A stretch of 44,134 nt of DNA from Bacillota bacterium (lineage in GTDB: Bacteria; Bacillota_I; Bacilli_A; Izemoplasmatales; UBA1188). A program made the position numbers and the translations under genes. Positions 1-9,679 of this stretch are shown piece after piece. Below the pieces are notes generated by a model that worked only from the letters and a program-made list of their open reading frames with translations, searched no databases and was not told the origin of the DNA. Where the stretch lies: assembly GCA_023410715.1 (NCBI GenBank), contig JAEYPN010000019.1:1-44134 (forward strand). Reading direction: 5' to 3'. The number at the start of each line of letters is the position of its first letter. The stretch's first letter is position 1.

Positions 1-126
1 GATTGCATAGAAATATGTTATTATTTCTTTTTTTTTAATTAATAGCGCTTAAAATCATAACTATTCCAAAAGAAAAAGTACTACCTCTTGTTTTTACACA
101 AAAAATAGTACTTTGTCAACAATCTG

Positions 127-154
127 AGACTTTAACTTGAATTAAAGTCTTTTT
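127..154. terminator. hairpin at the left edge, downstream of addA
   Basis: AGACTTTAA (127-135) pairs with TTAAAGTCT (142-150) around a 6-base loop. A short T run follows on the plus strand, so it best fits termination of a plus-strand transcript entering from the left. It also sits directly behind the addA stop and may stop minus-strand transcription, although no T tract follows on that strand. Confidence 0.4.
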
Positions 155-3100
155 AATTTGTCTTTTTAACTTCACCGGTAATAAGTGAATATAAATAAGT
201 GTTAACGTCCTTTTTAAAAGTCAGATTAGCAAACTCTTCATAAACCTTTAATTGTTTTGTGTAACTATCATCATCAATATTTTTGGTTTTATAATCAATA
301 ATATCAATATGATCATCATAAATAACCATTAAGTCTAAAATACCTCTTTTTAATGTTTTATCATCATAAAATTCATATTCTTTATAAATATTACCATCTT
401 TAATATTTTCAAGAAGCTTTGATGATAAAAATCTTTTAACAATTTTTTTAATATTTTGATCAATAATAATATCATAATTCGGATTTTTAAAATCAATAAC
501 CTCTAATACTTTATGAATTTTTATTCCAAATTTTAAGTTTTCCTTTGATGAGCTTAAATTAAGCTTTTTGCTCGCTCTTTTAACTACTTCTAGATTAGAT
601 TTAACAAAGACATTTTTTACATCAAGCTTTTCTTTAACTATGGGCTCTGAATGTATCATTAATTCTTCGCTTTTTTCTAATAAATTATAGGTGTATTTTT
701 TAAATCTTATTGTTTTATAAAAAGGTGTAATAAAGTCATAAAATGATGTTGCAGCACTTATTTTTTTAATATCATCTTCAAGTGGTTCTTCTAAAAAAGT
801 GATAACGGGCTTTTCATTTTCCTCTAATTCTAAGTCATTAATCTTACTCTTTTCTTCAAGTGAATATTCCTCACAATCTTTCGTACGATATAAGAAAATA
901 ATTTTTTCCCTTGCTCTAGTTAGCGCCACATAAAACATTCTTATTTTTTCTGATAAATCTTCACTTATCTCTTTAAGTTTATTTAATTCCTGAGGAATTA
1001 TAATTTTTGATTCATCTTCCTCATTTGGCAATACTAACCCAAAGTCTGTAACATTAAACTTACCACGTAAATCTTGACGATTAAATGTTTTATATAATCC
1101 TGCTAAATAGACAATATTAAATTCCAATCCCTTGGATTTATGAATATTCATTAGTCTAACACTATTTACAGCAGATGAAGTACTTGATAAGTTAATTTTA
1201 AGCCCATAAGAATTTATATTATCCAAGTAAATGATAAAATCATCTAACGAATAGTCCAGGCTACTCATGTTTTTAAACATCTCAATAAACACATCGAGAT
1301 ATTTAGAGTTTTTTTCAACGTTGCCAATTAAAATACATTTATGATATATATCCAGTTCAAAAATTACTTTAACAAAAAGAGCCGATACCGGTAAATCATT
1401 ATTTTCTTTAACTATTTTCTTAAGAGTTAAAATTAGTTCATCTTCTTTAAATGTTTTATTCTTACAGATTAGATATAACTTATTATCACTATATTCTAAA
1501 ACAAAAGAGCGAGCAACTGATAAAAAGGCTTTGACAAAATCAGGGCTTACATAATCATTAGTCATCACTGATTTTATAAGTTTTAATAAGTTCTTTAGCA
1601 TTAATACCATATCGTTTTCAGTGATATCTTCATCATTTTCAATAAAGAGTGGAATTTGATATTCTGTAAATACTTCTAAATATTTATCAAAAGCTGATCC
1701 ACGATCCATCAAAATACAAAAGTCACTAAAACAACATGGTCTTAATGATGGTTCTTCCTTACTAGTGTCTAAAACTAAATAGCCACTATTTATTTTACTA
1801 ATAATATCGCGTGCAACTAAGTTTGCCTCAAAAACCATTGATTCATCCGCATTTACTTCAGGATAAATTAAAAATTCTGCATGGCTTGAAGCTTTTTTAT
1901 CACCAGCATCAAGATATTTTTTATTACCATATTCAATCATATGTTCCTTAATATAATTAGCTCCACCATGATTTAAAGTAAGGAGATCCTTAAAAATAAA
2001 ATTAATATCTGATAAAACTTCTTGTCGTGATCTAAAGTTTTTATTTAAATCAATAGCCATTCCGCCATGACCATTTTTATATTCTTGATATTTATTAATA
2101 AAGATTTCGCATCTAGCGTTTCTAAAACGATAAATTGATTGTTTAACATCACCAACCATATAAACATTATTATTTGCAATATACGATATAAACGCTTCTT
2201 GAAGAGATGATGTATCTTGATACTCATCAATCATAATCATTTTTAATTTATTCTTTATATCAGATCTTATATCATCATGATTTTTAACCAAGTAGAGCGC
2301 TTTTTTTGCAATATCTTGAAACTCATAAACTTGATTAGCTTTTTTAAATGATACGACTTTTTGATCTAAAATTCTTACTATTTCTATTAGTTTTTGGGAA
2401 GTAGGAATAATGTTTAAAAAATAATCATAAAATTCTTTTTTATTTTTCGGAAGGCCACTTAAAAAATCATATAAATTTGTCCATCTTTCTTTAACTTCAT
2501 TATTTACTAATTTTTCTTCTAAAGATAATTTACTTGGCAATCTTTTAGCGTGCTTATTAGGGAATAACTTTATTAAGCTTTCATAATCTTCCGCTTTAAT
2601 AAATTCTATAATTGTTGATTTAACGGCATCCTTGTAAGGTGTATCATCACTTTTACTCAAAGGTTCCTCAGTTAATTCCTCAACTAAATCAAGCAATTCA
2701 TTCTTCATCTTTTTGATTTCTTTTAAGACTTGTTCAAAATAGGAAGAAATCATTTCTTCACTATAAAAATTAGTAATAAAATTATCTAAATAAGCTTCTT
2801 TATCAATCTCTAAGTCCGCTTTAAGAATAAATTTAATGATTAATTCTTTAATGCTTTTATCATCTTTAAAACAGTATTTAGCGATTATATCTAAAAATTC
2901 CTGATCGTGATTATTATATAAATCATCAAAAATTTCATCTAAAATTGTTCTTTTACGAACGGAAATAATATTTGAATCGACAATTGCGACATTAGGTGAG
3001 ACATTTAACATAAAGTGATACTTTTTTACTAAAGAAAGGGCATAAGCATCAAATGTAGAGATGTCTGCTACATCAACATTTTCTGATTCTTTTAAATGTT

Positions 3101-3323
3101 CTTTTTCTAAGGCTTTTCTGATTCTTACTTTCATTTCATCAGCGGCTAAGTTAGTAAAGGTCAAAATTAGAAAATTACTTAATTTAAAATCATAGTTTTT
3201 AACAAAATGAATAACTCTTTCAGTTAATACTTGTGTTTTTCCTGATCCTGCTCCGGCAGAAACAATGATGTTTTTACCATATGATTCTATCGCTTTTGTC
3301 TGATCAATCGTGTATTTCATCAT
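153..3323 (-). CDS. addA: AddA: ATP-dependent helicase/nuclease subunit A
   Basis: UvrD/RecB-type SF1 helicase fused to a RecB-family nuclease, the motor subunit of the AddAB double-strand-break repair enzyme. Numbering from a GTG three codons upstream: Walker A SAGAGSGKT at about 25-33, helicase motif II IDEYQDTS near 368-374, GDVKQSIYRFRNA near 394-406, HKSKGLEF and the VALTRARE motif VI in the C-terminal half. The nuclease block GILDL...IIDYKTKN lies near 997-1018, with D1000, D1013 and K1015 as likely catalytic residues. About 1,056 aa, a little shorter than the usual ~1,200. I chose the ATG at 3323 because AGGTGA lies at good spacing; the upstream GTG at 3332 overlaps that site. It overlaps the end of addB by about 20 bases, so the two are probably translationally coupled. 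Confidence 0.95.
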   Translation of the reverse strand: MMKYTIDQTKAIESYGKNIIVSAGAGSGKTQVLTERVIHFVKNYDFKLSNFLILTFTNLAADEMKVRIRKALEKEHLKESENVDVADISTFDAYALSLVKKYHFMLNVSPNVAIVDSNIISVRKRTILDEIFDDLYNNHDQEFLDIIAKYCFKDDKSIKELIIKFILKADLEIDKEAYLDNFITNFYSEEMISSYFEQVLKEIKKMKNELLDLVEELTEEPLSKSDDTPYKDAVKSTIIEFIKAEDYESLIKLFPNKHAKRLPSKLSLEEKLVNNEVKERWTNLYDFLSGLPKNKKEFYDYFLNIIPTSQKLIEIVRILDQKVVSFKKANQVYEFQDIAKKALYLVKNHDDIRSDIKNKLKMIMIDEYQDTSSLQEAFISYIANNNVYMVGDVKQSIYRFRNARCEIFINKYQEYKNGHGGMAIDLNKNFRSRQEVLSDINFIFKDLLTLNHGGANYIKEHMIEYGNKKYLDAGDKKASSHAEFLIYPEVNADESMVFEANLVARDIISKINSGYLVLDTSKEEPSLRPCCFSDFCILMDRGSAFDKYLEVFTEYQIPLFIENDEDITENDMVLMLKNLLKLIKSVMTNDYVSPDFVKAFLSVARSFVLEYSDNKLYLICKNKTFKEDELILTLKKIVKENNDLPVSALFVKVIFELDIYHKCILIGNVEKNSKYLDVFIEMFKNMSSLDYSLDDFIIYLDNINSYGLKINLSSTSSAVNSVRLMNIHKSKGLEFNIVYLAGLYKTFNRQDLRGKFNVTDFGLVLPNEEDESKIIIPQELNKLKEISEDLSEKIRMFYVALTRAREKIIFLYRTKDCEEYSLEEKSKINDLELEENEKPVITFLEEPLEDDIKKISAATSFYDFITPFYKTIRFKKYTYNLLEKSEELMIHSEPIVKEKLDVKNVFVKSNLEVVKRASKKLNLSSSKENLKFGIKIHKVLEVIDFKNPNYDIIIDQNIKKIVKRFLSSKLLENIKDGNIYKEYEFYDDKTLKRGILDLMVIYDDHIDIIDYKTKNIDDDSYTKQLKVYEEFANLTFKKDVNTYLYSLITGEVKKTN

Positions 3324-5628
3324 CGTCTTCACCTTCCTTAGGAATAATTATCCTTTTATCACTTGGTTTTTTGTAACAGATATCCTTACATGAGCAATAT
3401 ACACAAGGCAATTCTTCTTTTCTATAAGCTACAGGAGAAACCATAAAATTACCTTTTCTAATATTTTCAAAAGCTAATTTAATTTGTTCTTCAACTAAAT
3501 CTTCTAAAATTTTAAATTCCTCTTTTTTTAGTAATTTTTTATTGTTTAACTGTAAGTTATAAATGTAATTTGATTTATTAATTAGTTTATCATTTTCATC
3601 AAATAATGTACCTAATTCTTTATCTAATCTTTTAATTCTTGTTTCATCATTTAAGGTTAAACCTTTTAAAGAATAAGCATTTTTTGATGCTAATTCTTTT
3701 TTGTTTAAACAAATATTTTGAATATAAATTCCTACATTTGTATAGTTCTTATGTTCTTTATTAATAAGGAATGAATACATTGGAAGTTGCATATCTAAAC
3801 CATACTTAACTTTTACTTTATCAAACTTAAAGTCACCGGTCTTATAGTCCACAACTATATAATTCTTACCTATTTCATCAATTAATGTCTTATCAATTTT
3901 GCCAACAATATGTGATTTATCATCAAACGAATATTGAATTTCTTGTTCAGCTAACACTTTATTATAATCAGATATCTTTAAAAATTCATTATTTTTGTTA
4001 ATAATGTCATTTATTTGTGGCAAAACAAGCGAAAATAAAAACCTTTCGCGTTCTGTTTTAAAATTTTTATTTATTTCTTCTTCATAGTCCTTTAAATCAA
4101 TTACTTTAGAAACTGAATCCTGTAGGATTAAATGAAATAAGTTACCAAGCTTTAGTGAAAAGGTTTCTTCAAATATATCTGCTTTTAAAACTCGTTTTAC
4201 AAAATAAGAAAACGGACATTTATTATATTCATTAATTTGTGTAGAAGATAAAACTAAATTTTGATCGTTATAATAATTTAATAAGCCTGTAAATTGATTA
4301 TTATAAGCACAATATCTTAACACATCTTTAGAATACGTTGCTAGATACTTATTTTCTAAGCCATAGCTTCTTTTTAAATCATAATATCTCGCTACTTCTA
4401 AATGCGCAAGTTCCTCGGAATAACGAATATTATTTAATTCTTTAACTACTAATTTCATTTCTAGCTTATCAATTAATAATGATGGGTAATATTTGGTTTT
4501 ATCATTCTTTTCTTTAAAAGTAATCGTTAAATTAGGAGTTTTTTCAATAAAAAGAATTAATGACTTTTCAGCCATTTCATTTTTAATCTTTGAAGTATTT
4601 TTTCCTAAGTACTCTAATTCTTCATCTGACAAAAAGCTTGTATCCTGATATACTTTAGGGTAAATTCCTAAAGAAAAACCAAGCATAAAGACATGATCAT
4701 TTTCGCTTAAAATTGTTTTATCATCAATTACCTTAATTGAATTATCATAATGAAGAGTTTTTAAAGACTTATTTTTAGCTAAATATTTGATAAATAAAAT
4801 CAACTCATCTTTAGATAATTTTAAATCATCAAGGTCTGTAACAATTTTAATTATTTCATCAATAACATCAAAATTATCAATTAAAACTTCATCTTTAAGT
4901 AAATTAAATGCTTCTTCTAATTCATACGCATCTAAAAGGGAAATAAACTTTTTAAAAATTGGTGAATCATTCAGTTTATTTTCATTTTTCTTTTCTAGTT
5001 TTAAATTATGATATAATGCATATTTATCAATTATTAGATCGTATTCTCTAGGATACTCAAAAAAATAAATATTATTTAAGCTAACACCACTATCAACTAG
5101 TTTACATATTTCATTAAAAGTAAAAATAACTTCTTCTTCTAAACTAACAAACTTCATCACTTCGTGATGATATTTATTATTCATTTCATCGCTTAAATAT
5201 TCATAAGAGATGTTTATACTATCTAAAACCTTAGTTATTTCTTTATCTTCTTTTAGGTAACCATAAATATAGACTGTTTTATTTCTAAATAGTTCTTTAA
5301 AATATGGATCAAAATCTAGTAAACCTTGTGTATTTAACTCTTCATAAATAGAATTTAATAAATCAAGCTTTTCATTATACGGCTTAATCCCCCATAAATT
5401 ATTCAATACCTCATTACTATTTTCTAGAATATAATTATATTTGTCTTTTAAATACTTAACTGCATTATATGAATAAGTGAAGTAACAGCTCTCAATTAGC
5501 TCATTTTTTGAGATGAATTTTACATGTTTAAAAGGACATTTTTCATTAAGTTCTTTAATTAAAATGTTCTTAGCATTACTTGATGTAATAATGATACAGT
5601 CGTCATTAAGTTTTAGCAAATCAATCAT
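3304..5628 (-). CDS. addB: AddB/RexB-like nuclease subunit with Fe-S cysteines
   Basis: Partner of AddA, upstream in the same operon. The C-terminal PD-(D/E)XK nuclease is visible as GKIDKT...YIVVDYKTGDFK. The AddB-type [4Fe-4S] staple is present: one Cys in NKCPFSYF and three more near the end as C-x2-C-x5-C (C742, C745, C751), the spacing known for AddB. At 774 aa it is well short of typical AddB/RexB (~1,100 aa), and the N-terminus (IITSSNAKNILI) has no Walker A, as in the RexB branch. The start has GAGGTTGATTTT ahead of ATG. The gene ends in TGA inside the addA start region. Identity as AddB is inferred from the Fe-S/nuclease signature plus position; the first 400 residues alone would not show it. 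Confidence 0.85.
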   Translation of the reverse strand: MIDLLKLNDDCIIITSSNAKNILIKELNEKCPFKHVKFISKNELIESCYFTYSYNAVKYLKDKYNYILENSNEVLNNLWGIKPYNEKLDLLNSIYEELNTQGLLDFDPYFKELFRNKTVYIYGYLKEDKEITKVLDSINISYEYLSDEMNNKYHHEVMKFVSLEEEVIFTFNEICKLVDSGVSLNNIYFFEYPREYDLIIDKYALYHNLKLEKKNENKLNDSPIFKKFISLLDAYELEEAFNLLKDEVLIDNFDVIDEIIKIVTDLDDLKLSKDELILFIKYLAKNKSLKTLHYDNSIKVIDDKTILSENDHVFMLGFSLGIYPKVYQDTSFLSDEELEYLGKNTSKIKNEMAEKSLILFIEKTPNLTITFKEKNDKTKYYPSLLIDKLEMKLVVKELNNIRYSEELAHLEVARYYDLKRSYGLENKYLATYSKDVLRYCAYNNQFTGLLNYYNDQNLVLSSTQINEYNKCPFSYFVKRVLKADIFEETFSLKLGNLFHLILQDSVSKVIDLKDYEEEINKNFKTERERFLFSLVLPQINDIINKNNEFLKISDYNKVLAEQEIQYSFDDKSHIVGKIDKTLIDEIGKNYIVVDYKTGDFKFDKVKVKYGLDMQLPMYSFLINKEHKNYTNVGIYIQNICLNKKELASKNAYSLKGLTLNDETRIKRLDKELGTLFDENDKLINKSNYIYNLQLNNKKLLKKEEFKILEDLVEEQIKLAFENIRKGNFMVSPVAYRKEELPCVYCSCKDICYKKPSDKRIIIPKEGEDDDEIHD

Positions 5629-5783
5629 AAAATCAACCTCAACTTATCCCTTAGTTTATAATTTAATTCCTATATACAATATTATAACTTATTTTCTTGA
5701 TTTTTTATATCTAAATAAGGTGGATACCAAAATTAAATTTTAATAAATTTTCTCTTATATCCTTTTTGCATTTTATTGAGTAA

Positions 5784-5824
5784 AAAAGTCATCAATCCTT
5801 TAATTAAGGTTCTTGATGACTTTT
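5784..5824 (-). terminator. intrinsic terminator of the XRE gene
   Basis: AAAAGTCATCAA (5784-5795) pairs perfectly with TTGATGACTTTT (5813-5824); the loop holds a small CCTT/AAGG inner pair. The A run before the left arm gives a U tract on the minus-strand RNA, 15 bases after the stop of the regulator gene. Confidence 0.8.
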
Positions 5825-5838
5825 AATATTATAATACT

Positions 5839-6756
5839 TTATAAATCTAATTTTTCTTTATAACCGTTTTTACTTTTAATAAATATTTCTGTTTTAGCGT
5901 ATTCATCAATTATAAATAGTGATAAAATAAGTTGAATAACTAAGTGACTAAGAATTGCTAAAAAGCAAAAGATCATTGTGCTTATTTGATAATCATTAAA
6001 TAACAACGTTAATGAAACAAAGATAATATAGATCATATCGATAAATAAATAGATCACATTTGTTATATATAGAGCCTGATTTACTCGCTTATCAGCTATT
6101 TTTTTACAGCTAAAATAAACAGTTATGGATGATAAAATAACTAAGCCTAAGAAAAAGATGAATGTTGTAAAGTCAGCTCCACTTTCTACATCAATTTCCG
6201 AATCAATTGTCACTACACTGATTATCAATAATACAAGCGAAAGGACCTCATAAAATAAAACTCTTTTAAATAAGAACTTTTTATCAGTCTTGTTTTCATA
6301 GATAAGTGTTTTTTCAGAGCCTAATGATATTTTATTTTTTGGTGAAATTAATTGTTTAATAAATAAGATAATAAAACAAAGTGTTGAAGTTAGGCCTGAA
6401 ATTAAAGCTAACATTTCGGCCCACTCTTTACCTATTAAAGCCATAAGACATGTTATAAAACACCATATACCTATAATAATGTTAGCAACAAATAAATATT
6501 TTCCTTTTTTTACATTAGGGACTTTAACTAATTTTTGATAAGTATTATCTTCACCTGGTGTATTAAAAATAAGCTCGTCCGATTTTACATTAAATATTAA
6601 ACAAATTTTTTCAATTGTATTAAAATCAGGTTGGCTATTTTTTCTTTCCCAACCATTAACAGTACTAGATGAAACACCAAGTTTTATAGCTAGTTCTTTT
6701 TGAGTTAAACCTTTTTCTAGTCTTAATTTTCTTAAGTTATTACCAAAATAATTCAT
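5839..6756 (-). CDS. XRE-family regulator with membrane-anchored C-terminal half
   Basis: Residues 1-65 form a Cro/C1-type helix-turn-helix (QKELAIKLGVSSSTVNGWERKNSQP is the recognisable core, split here by its usual turn). After a short linker come about six hydrophobic stretches between residues ~88 and ~290, so the DNA-binding domain is predicted to be tethered to the membrane from the cytoplasmic side. A GGAAGTG site precedes the ATG. The gene is divergent from the operon starting at 6847 and could control it or itself; that is inference. No ligand domain is recognisable, so target and signal are unknown. 305 aa, intact, with its own terminator. Confidence 0.85.
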   Translation of the reverse strand: MNYFGNNLRKLRLEKGLTQKELAIKLGVSSSTVNGWERKNSQPDFNTIEKICLIFNVKSDELIFNTPGEDNTYQKLVKVPNVKKGKYLFVANIIIGIWCFITCLMALIGKEWAEMLALISGLTSTLCFIILFIKQLISPKNKISLGSEKTLIYENKTDKKFLFKRVLFYEVLSLVLLIISVVTIDSEIDVESGADFTTFIFFLGLVILSSITVYFSCKKIADKRVNQALYITNVIYLFIDMIYIIFVSLTLLFNDYQISTMIFCFLAILSHLVIQLILSLFIIDEYAKTEIFIKSKNGYKEKLDL

Positions 6757-6825
6757 AAAAGCACACTTCCATTTCTTATATTAAAATATTACCATAATTT
6801 TTAAATCTTTTAAATAAAAATATAG

Positions 6826-6831
6826 TATAAT
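6826..6831 (+). promoter_or_regulatory. probable -10 box for the operon at 6847
   Basis: TATAAT 15 bases before the ATG, with the Shine-Dalgarno GGTGAT just downstream. No good -35 is seen 17 bases upstream, so the promoter may be weak or regulator dependent. Its closeness to the start implies a very short leader. Confidence 0.45.
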
Positions 6832-6846
6832 TTAAGTGGTGATATA

Positions 6847-7311
6847 ATGAAATATATCTTAGAAGAGATCAAAAAACATCCAAAATTAAATGAACAGGAT
6901 TTAGTAAAGTTAATTTATCAACGTAACTTTGGACCTAAACATATCCTAGAGAGTCCCAAAGCCTTTGATTACTTAATGAATGAGGTAAAAGGTGAAGAAT
7001 CAGGATATTTTGAAATTGGAAATAATGTAATTCGCGTGTATTTAAAGGAAATTGAGGATTACCCTCTTTTTTTTGAAAAGGTTCTTGAAAGTGCAAGAAA
7101 AATAACTGGAAATTACGATGATTATTATAAAGACATTGAAAATTTAAAACATTTTATTATAGATAACAAATTAAATTATGATATTAATTTAATTGATGAA
7201 TTAAAGACCAAAGCACCACTTCACCATTCAAAAGCTTATAATGAGGCTTATGATCCTCATTATCGCATATTAGACAAAAATACTTATTTGGGAGGAAGAA
7301 ATGAAGATTAA
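6847..7311 (+). CDS. conserved protein of unknown function (154 aa)
   Basis: I do not recognise a named family. Soluble, no signal peptide or membrane segment. Notable blocks are QRNFGPKHIL near residue 26 and LHHSKAYNEAYDPHYRIL near residue 125, which are His/Tyr rich and look conserved. They recall small Firmicutes proteins I have seen annotated only as hypothetical. It is the first gene of a plus-strand operon, overlapping the GH4 gene by 11 bases. GGTGAT at 6838-6843 fixes the start. The link to sugar-acid or peptide breakdown is only by position. Confidence 0.8.
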   Translation: MKYILEEIKKHPKLNEQDLVKLIYQRNFGPKHILESPKAFDYLMNEVKGEESGYFEIGNNVIRVYLKEIEDYPLFFEKVLESARKITGNYDDYYKDIENLKHFIIDNKLNYDINLIDELKTKAPLHHSKAYNEAYDPHYRILDKNTYLGGRNED

Positions 7312-8689
7312 GATATGCTATATTGGTGGCGGTTCACGGATGTGGGCTAAAACATTTATGAATGACTTAGCTTTACAAAAAGACCTTGAAGGTGAAATTT
7401 TTTTATATGATATTGACCTTGAGGCTGCCAAAGTTAACGAAATTATTGGTAATAAAATATCAGCTATAGAAAATTCAGCTAAATGGGAATACCATGCAAC
7501 AAAAGATATTAAAGAGGCTATGGTTAATGCCAATTTAGTTGTTATTTCTATTTTACCAGGCACATTTAAAGAAATGAGAAGTGATGTGCATACTCCAGAA
7601 AAATATGGAATATATCAATCAGTTGGTGATACTGTTGGTCCTGGAGGAATTATAAGGGCGATGCGAACTATTCCGATTTATTTTGAATTTGCTAAATATA
7701 TCAAGGAATATGCTTCAAATGCTTGGGTCATTAATTTAACTAATCCAATGAGCATTTGTGTTAGGGCCTTATATGATTCATATCCTGAAATTAAAGCATT
7801 TGGTTGTTGCCACGAAGTATTTAATGCTCAGGAATTTTTAGCATGTGTTGTTAGTGAAGAACTTAAATTACCTAAACCAAGTCGTAAAGAGATTGAGATT
7901 GATGCATCAGGAATCAATCATTTTACTTTTATTTCTAAAGCGACTTTTCATGACGTCAATATCTTTAAGTTACTTGAAACATTTATGGAAAAATATTATG
8001 AAACCGGTTATTTTGAAAGAGGACCAATTGATAAATTTAAATATGATCCATTTGCTTATGGTAATAAAGTTAAAATGCATTTATTTAAAGAATATGGTGT
8101 ATTAGGTGGAGCAGGCGACAGACACTTAGTTGAATTTATGAACAATAACTGGTACTTAAAAGATAGAGATACTATTAAAAGTTGGCTATTTAATTTAACT
8201 ACAGTTGATTATAGAATTAAAGACCGAATGGAAAAGGTACAAAAATCACATAATGAAGCTTACGGTGACGCTTTAATTACTTTAAATAAATCAAGTGAAG
8301 AAATTGTTGATTTTATTAGAGCAATCTTTGGTTTTAAAGTTATTAAATCAAATGTTAATTTACCTAATAAAGGACAGGTAATTGGTCTATCAAATGATAT
8401 AATTGTTGAAACAAATGCGACTTTTAAAGAAAATAGCGTAGAACCAATTATAGCTCTTCCTTTACCAACAAGTGTTTTAAATTTAGTTTCCCGTGAAGCC
8501 TTAAATATTGAGGAAGTTTATCAAGGAATAAAACATAAAGATTTAAAACGAATTTATAATGCATTTAAAAATGATCCACTTCTTTCTAACCTTGGTTTAG
8601 AAGAAAGTAAAGCTTTATTTAAAGAAATGATTTTTAACACTAAAGATTACTTAGAAGATTATTATAATTTGGAGGAATATTTTGAATAA
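7301..8689 (+). CDS. glycoside hydrolase family 4, alpha-galacturonidase-like (LplD type)
   Basis: GH4 enzymes use NAD+ and a divalent metal to cleave glycosides by transient oxidation. The N-terminal Rossmann motif CYIGGGSRMW is at residues 6-15. NLTNPMS lies near 145-151, GCCHEVF at 168-174 (C170 and H171 near the metal) and GINHFTF at 204-210 (H207). The blocks ISILPGTF, GIYQSVGDTVGPGGIIR and GDRHLVEF match what I recall of Bacillus subtilis LplD, a GH4 alpha-galacturonidase, better than MelA or phospho-glycosidases. 462 aa is the full family length. A strong GGAGG lies six bases before the ATG. Cytoplasmic; it probably releases galacturonate from short uronic-acid glycosides. The substrate is inferred by similarity. 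Confidence 0.85.
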   Translation: MKIKICYIGGGSRMWAKTFMNDLALQKDLEGEIFLYDIDLEAAKVNEIIGNKISAIENSAKWEYHATKDIKEAMVNANLVVISILPGTFKEMRSDVHTPEKYGIYQSVGDTVGPGGIIRAMRTIPIYFEFAKYIKEYASNAWVINLTNPMSICVRALYDSYPEIKAFGCCHEVFNAQEFLACVVSEELKLPKPSRKEIEIDASGINHFTFISKATFHDVNIFKLLETFMEKYYETGYFERGPIDKFKYDPFAYGNKVKMHLFKEYGVLGGAGDRHLVEFMNNNWYLKDRDTIKSWLFNLTTVDYRIKDRMEKVQKSHNEAYGDALITLNKSSEEIVDFIRAIFGFKVIKSNVNLPNKGQVIGLSNDIIVETNATFKENSVEPIIALPLPTSVLNLVSREALNIEEVYQGIKHKDLKRIYNAFKNDPLLSNLGLEESKALFKEMIFNTKDYLEDYYNLEEYFE

Positions 8690-9665
8690 AATAGATATGC
8701 ATTGTGACACAATTATGGTGCTAGAACAAGAAAGCACTAAAGGAATTAAATCAAATTTGGCTAAAAACGAGAATCATATTGATATAAAAAAACTTGAGAT
8801 GGGTAATTACCTGGCTCAGTGTTTTGCAATGTTTGTACCACTAAAAAATGTTAGTGATCCATTTGAAACATGCTTAAATATGATTGATCGCTTTTATTTA
8901 GAACTATCTAAAAATAGTGATAAGATTGCTATAGCTAAAAATTACGACGATATTATAAAAAATCAAAAAGAACATAAAATATCCGCTATTTTAACTGTTG
9001 AAGAAGGTGGAGTGATTAAGAAAGATTTAAGAAATTTAAGAAATCTCTATAGATTAGGGGTCAGAATGATTACCTTAACTTGGAATTATGAAAATGGAAT
9101 TGGTTTTCCTAATTTTACTTATATTGATGGACAAAAACCTGATTTTAAAAAGCCAAACACTAATGATGGTTTAACAAACTTTGGTATTTCTGTCGTTGAA
9201 GAAATGAATCGTTTGGGTATTATAATTGATGTATCCCACTTATCTGATGCAGGGTTTTATGATGTTTTAAAATATTCTAAAGCACCATTTGTCGCATCTC
9301 ACTCTAATGCTAGGAGCATCTGTAACCATGTAAGAAATTTAACTGATGACATGATTAAGAAGCTGGCGGATAAAGGTGGAGTAATTGGCATCAATTTTTG
9401 TAGTGCCTTTATTAATGAAAATGACGACTTTGCGACTATTGAAGATATTATTAAACATATTGATCACATTATCAAAATCGGAGGAATTAATTGTGTTGGT
9501 TTAGGTACAGATTTTGATGGAATTGATTCGAATATGGAGTTAAAAGACGCTTCTTATTTGCCTTTACTTGAGAAAGCTTTAAAAGAACATGGCTACACTA
9601 ATGAAGATATCGATAAAATAATGTATCAAAACGTTTTACGAGTGCTAAAAAATGTGCTAAAATAG
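8682..9665 (+). CDS. membrane-dipeptidase family (M19) dipeptidase
   Basis: A zinc dipeptidase of the renal-dipeptidase family, here without a signal peptide and so likely cytoplasmic. Metal ligands are visible in order: H7-x-D9 (DMHCDT), E in TVEEGG near residue 107, H in DVSHLSD near 186, H in ASHSNAR near 206, then GTDFDG near 275. The start is TTG at 8682: GGAGG sits six bases upstream, while the first ATG (8697) would remove residues before the HxD motif. It overlaps the GH4 stop by 8 bases and precedes def by 14 bases. 327 aa, full length. Probably recycles dipeptides, possibly with D-residues; the substrate is not shown by the sequence. Confidence 0.9.
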   Translation: MNKIDMHCDTIMVLEQESTKGIKSNLAKNENHIDIKKLEMGNYLAQCFAMFVPLKNVSDPFETCLNMIDRFYLELSKNSDKIAIAKNYDDIIKNQKEHKISAILTVEEGGVIKKDLRNLRNLYRLGVRMITLTWNYENGIGFPNFTYIDGQKPDFKKPNTNDGLTNFGISVVEEMNRLGIIIDVSHLSDAGFYDVLKYSKAPFVASHSNARSICNHVRNLTDDMIKKLADKGGVIGINFCSAFINENDDFATIEDIIKHIDHIIKIGGINCVGLGTDFDGIDSNMELKDASYLPLLEKALKEHGYTNEDIDKIMYQNVLRVLKNVLK

Positions 9666-9679
9666 ATAGTGGTGATAAT

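Noticed and set aside
75..114. Inverted repeat AAAGTACTA/TAGTACTTT near the left edge, beside TACACAAAA
   Set aside because: I compared it with the IS-like end at 44008-44032. Apart from the TACACAAAA core they do not match, so there is no evidence for a paired IS end or a composite element.
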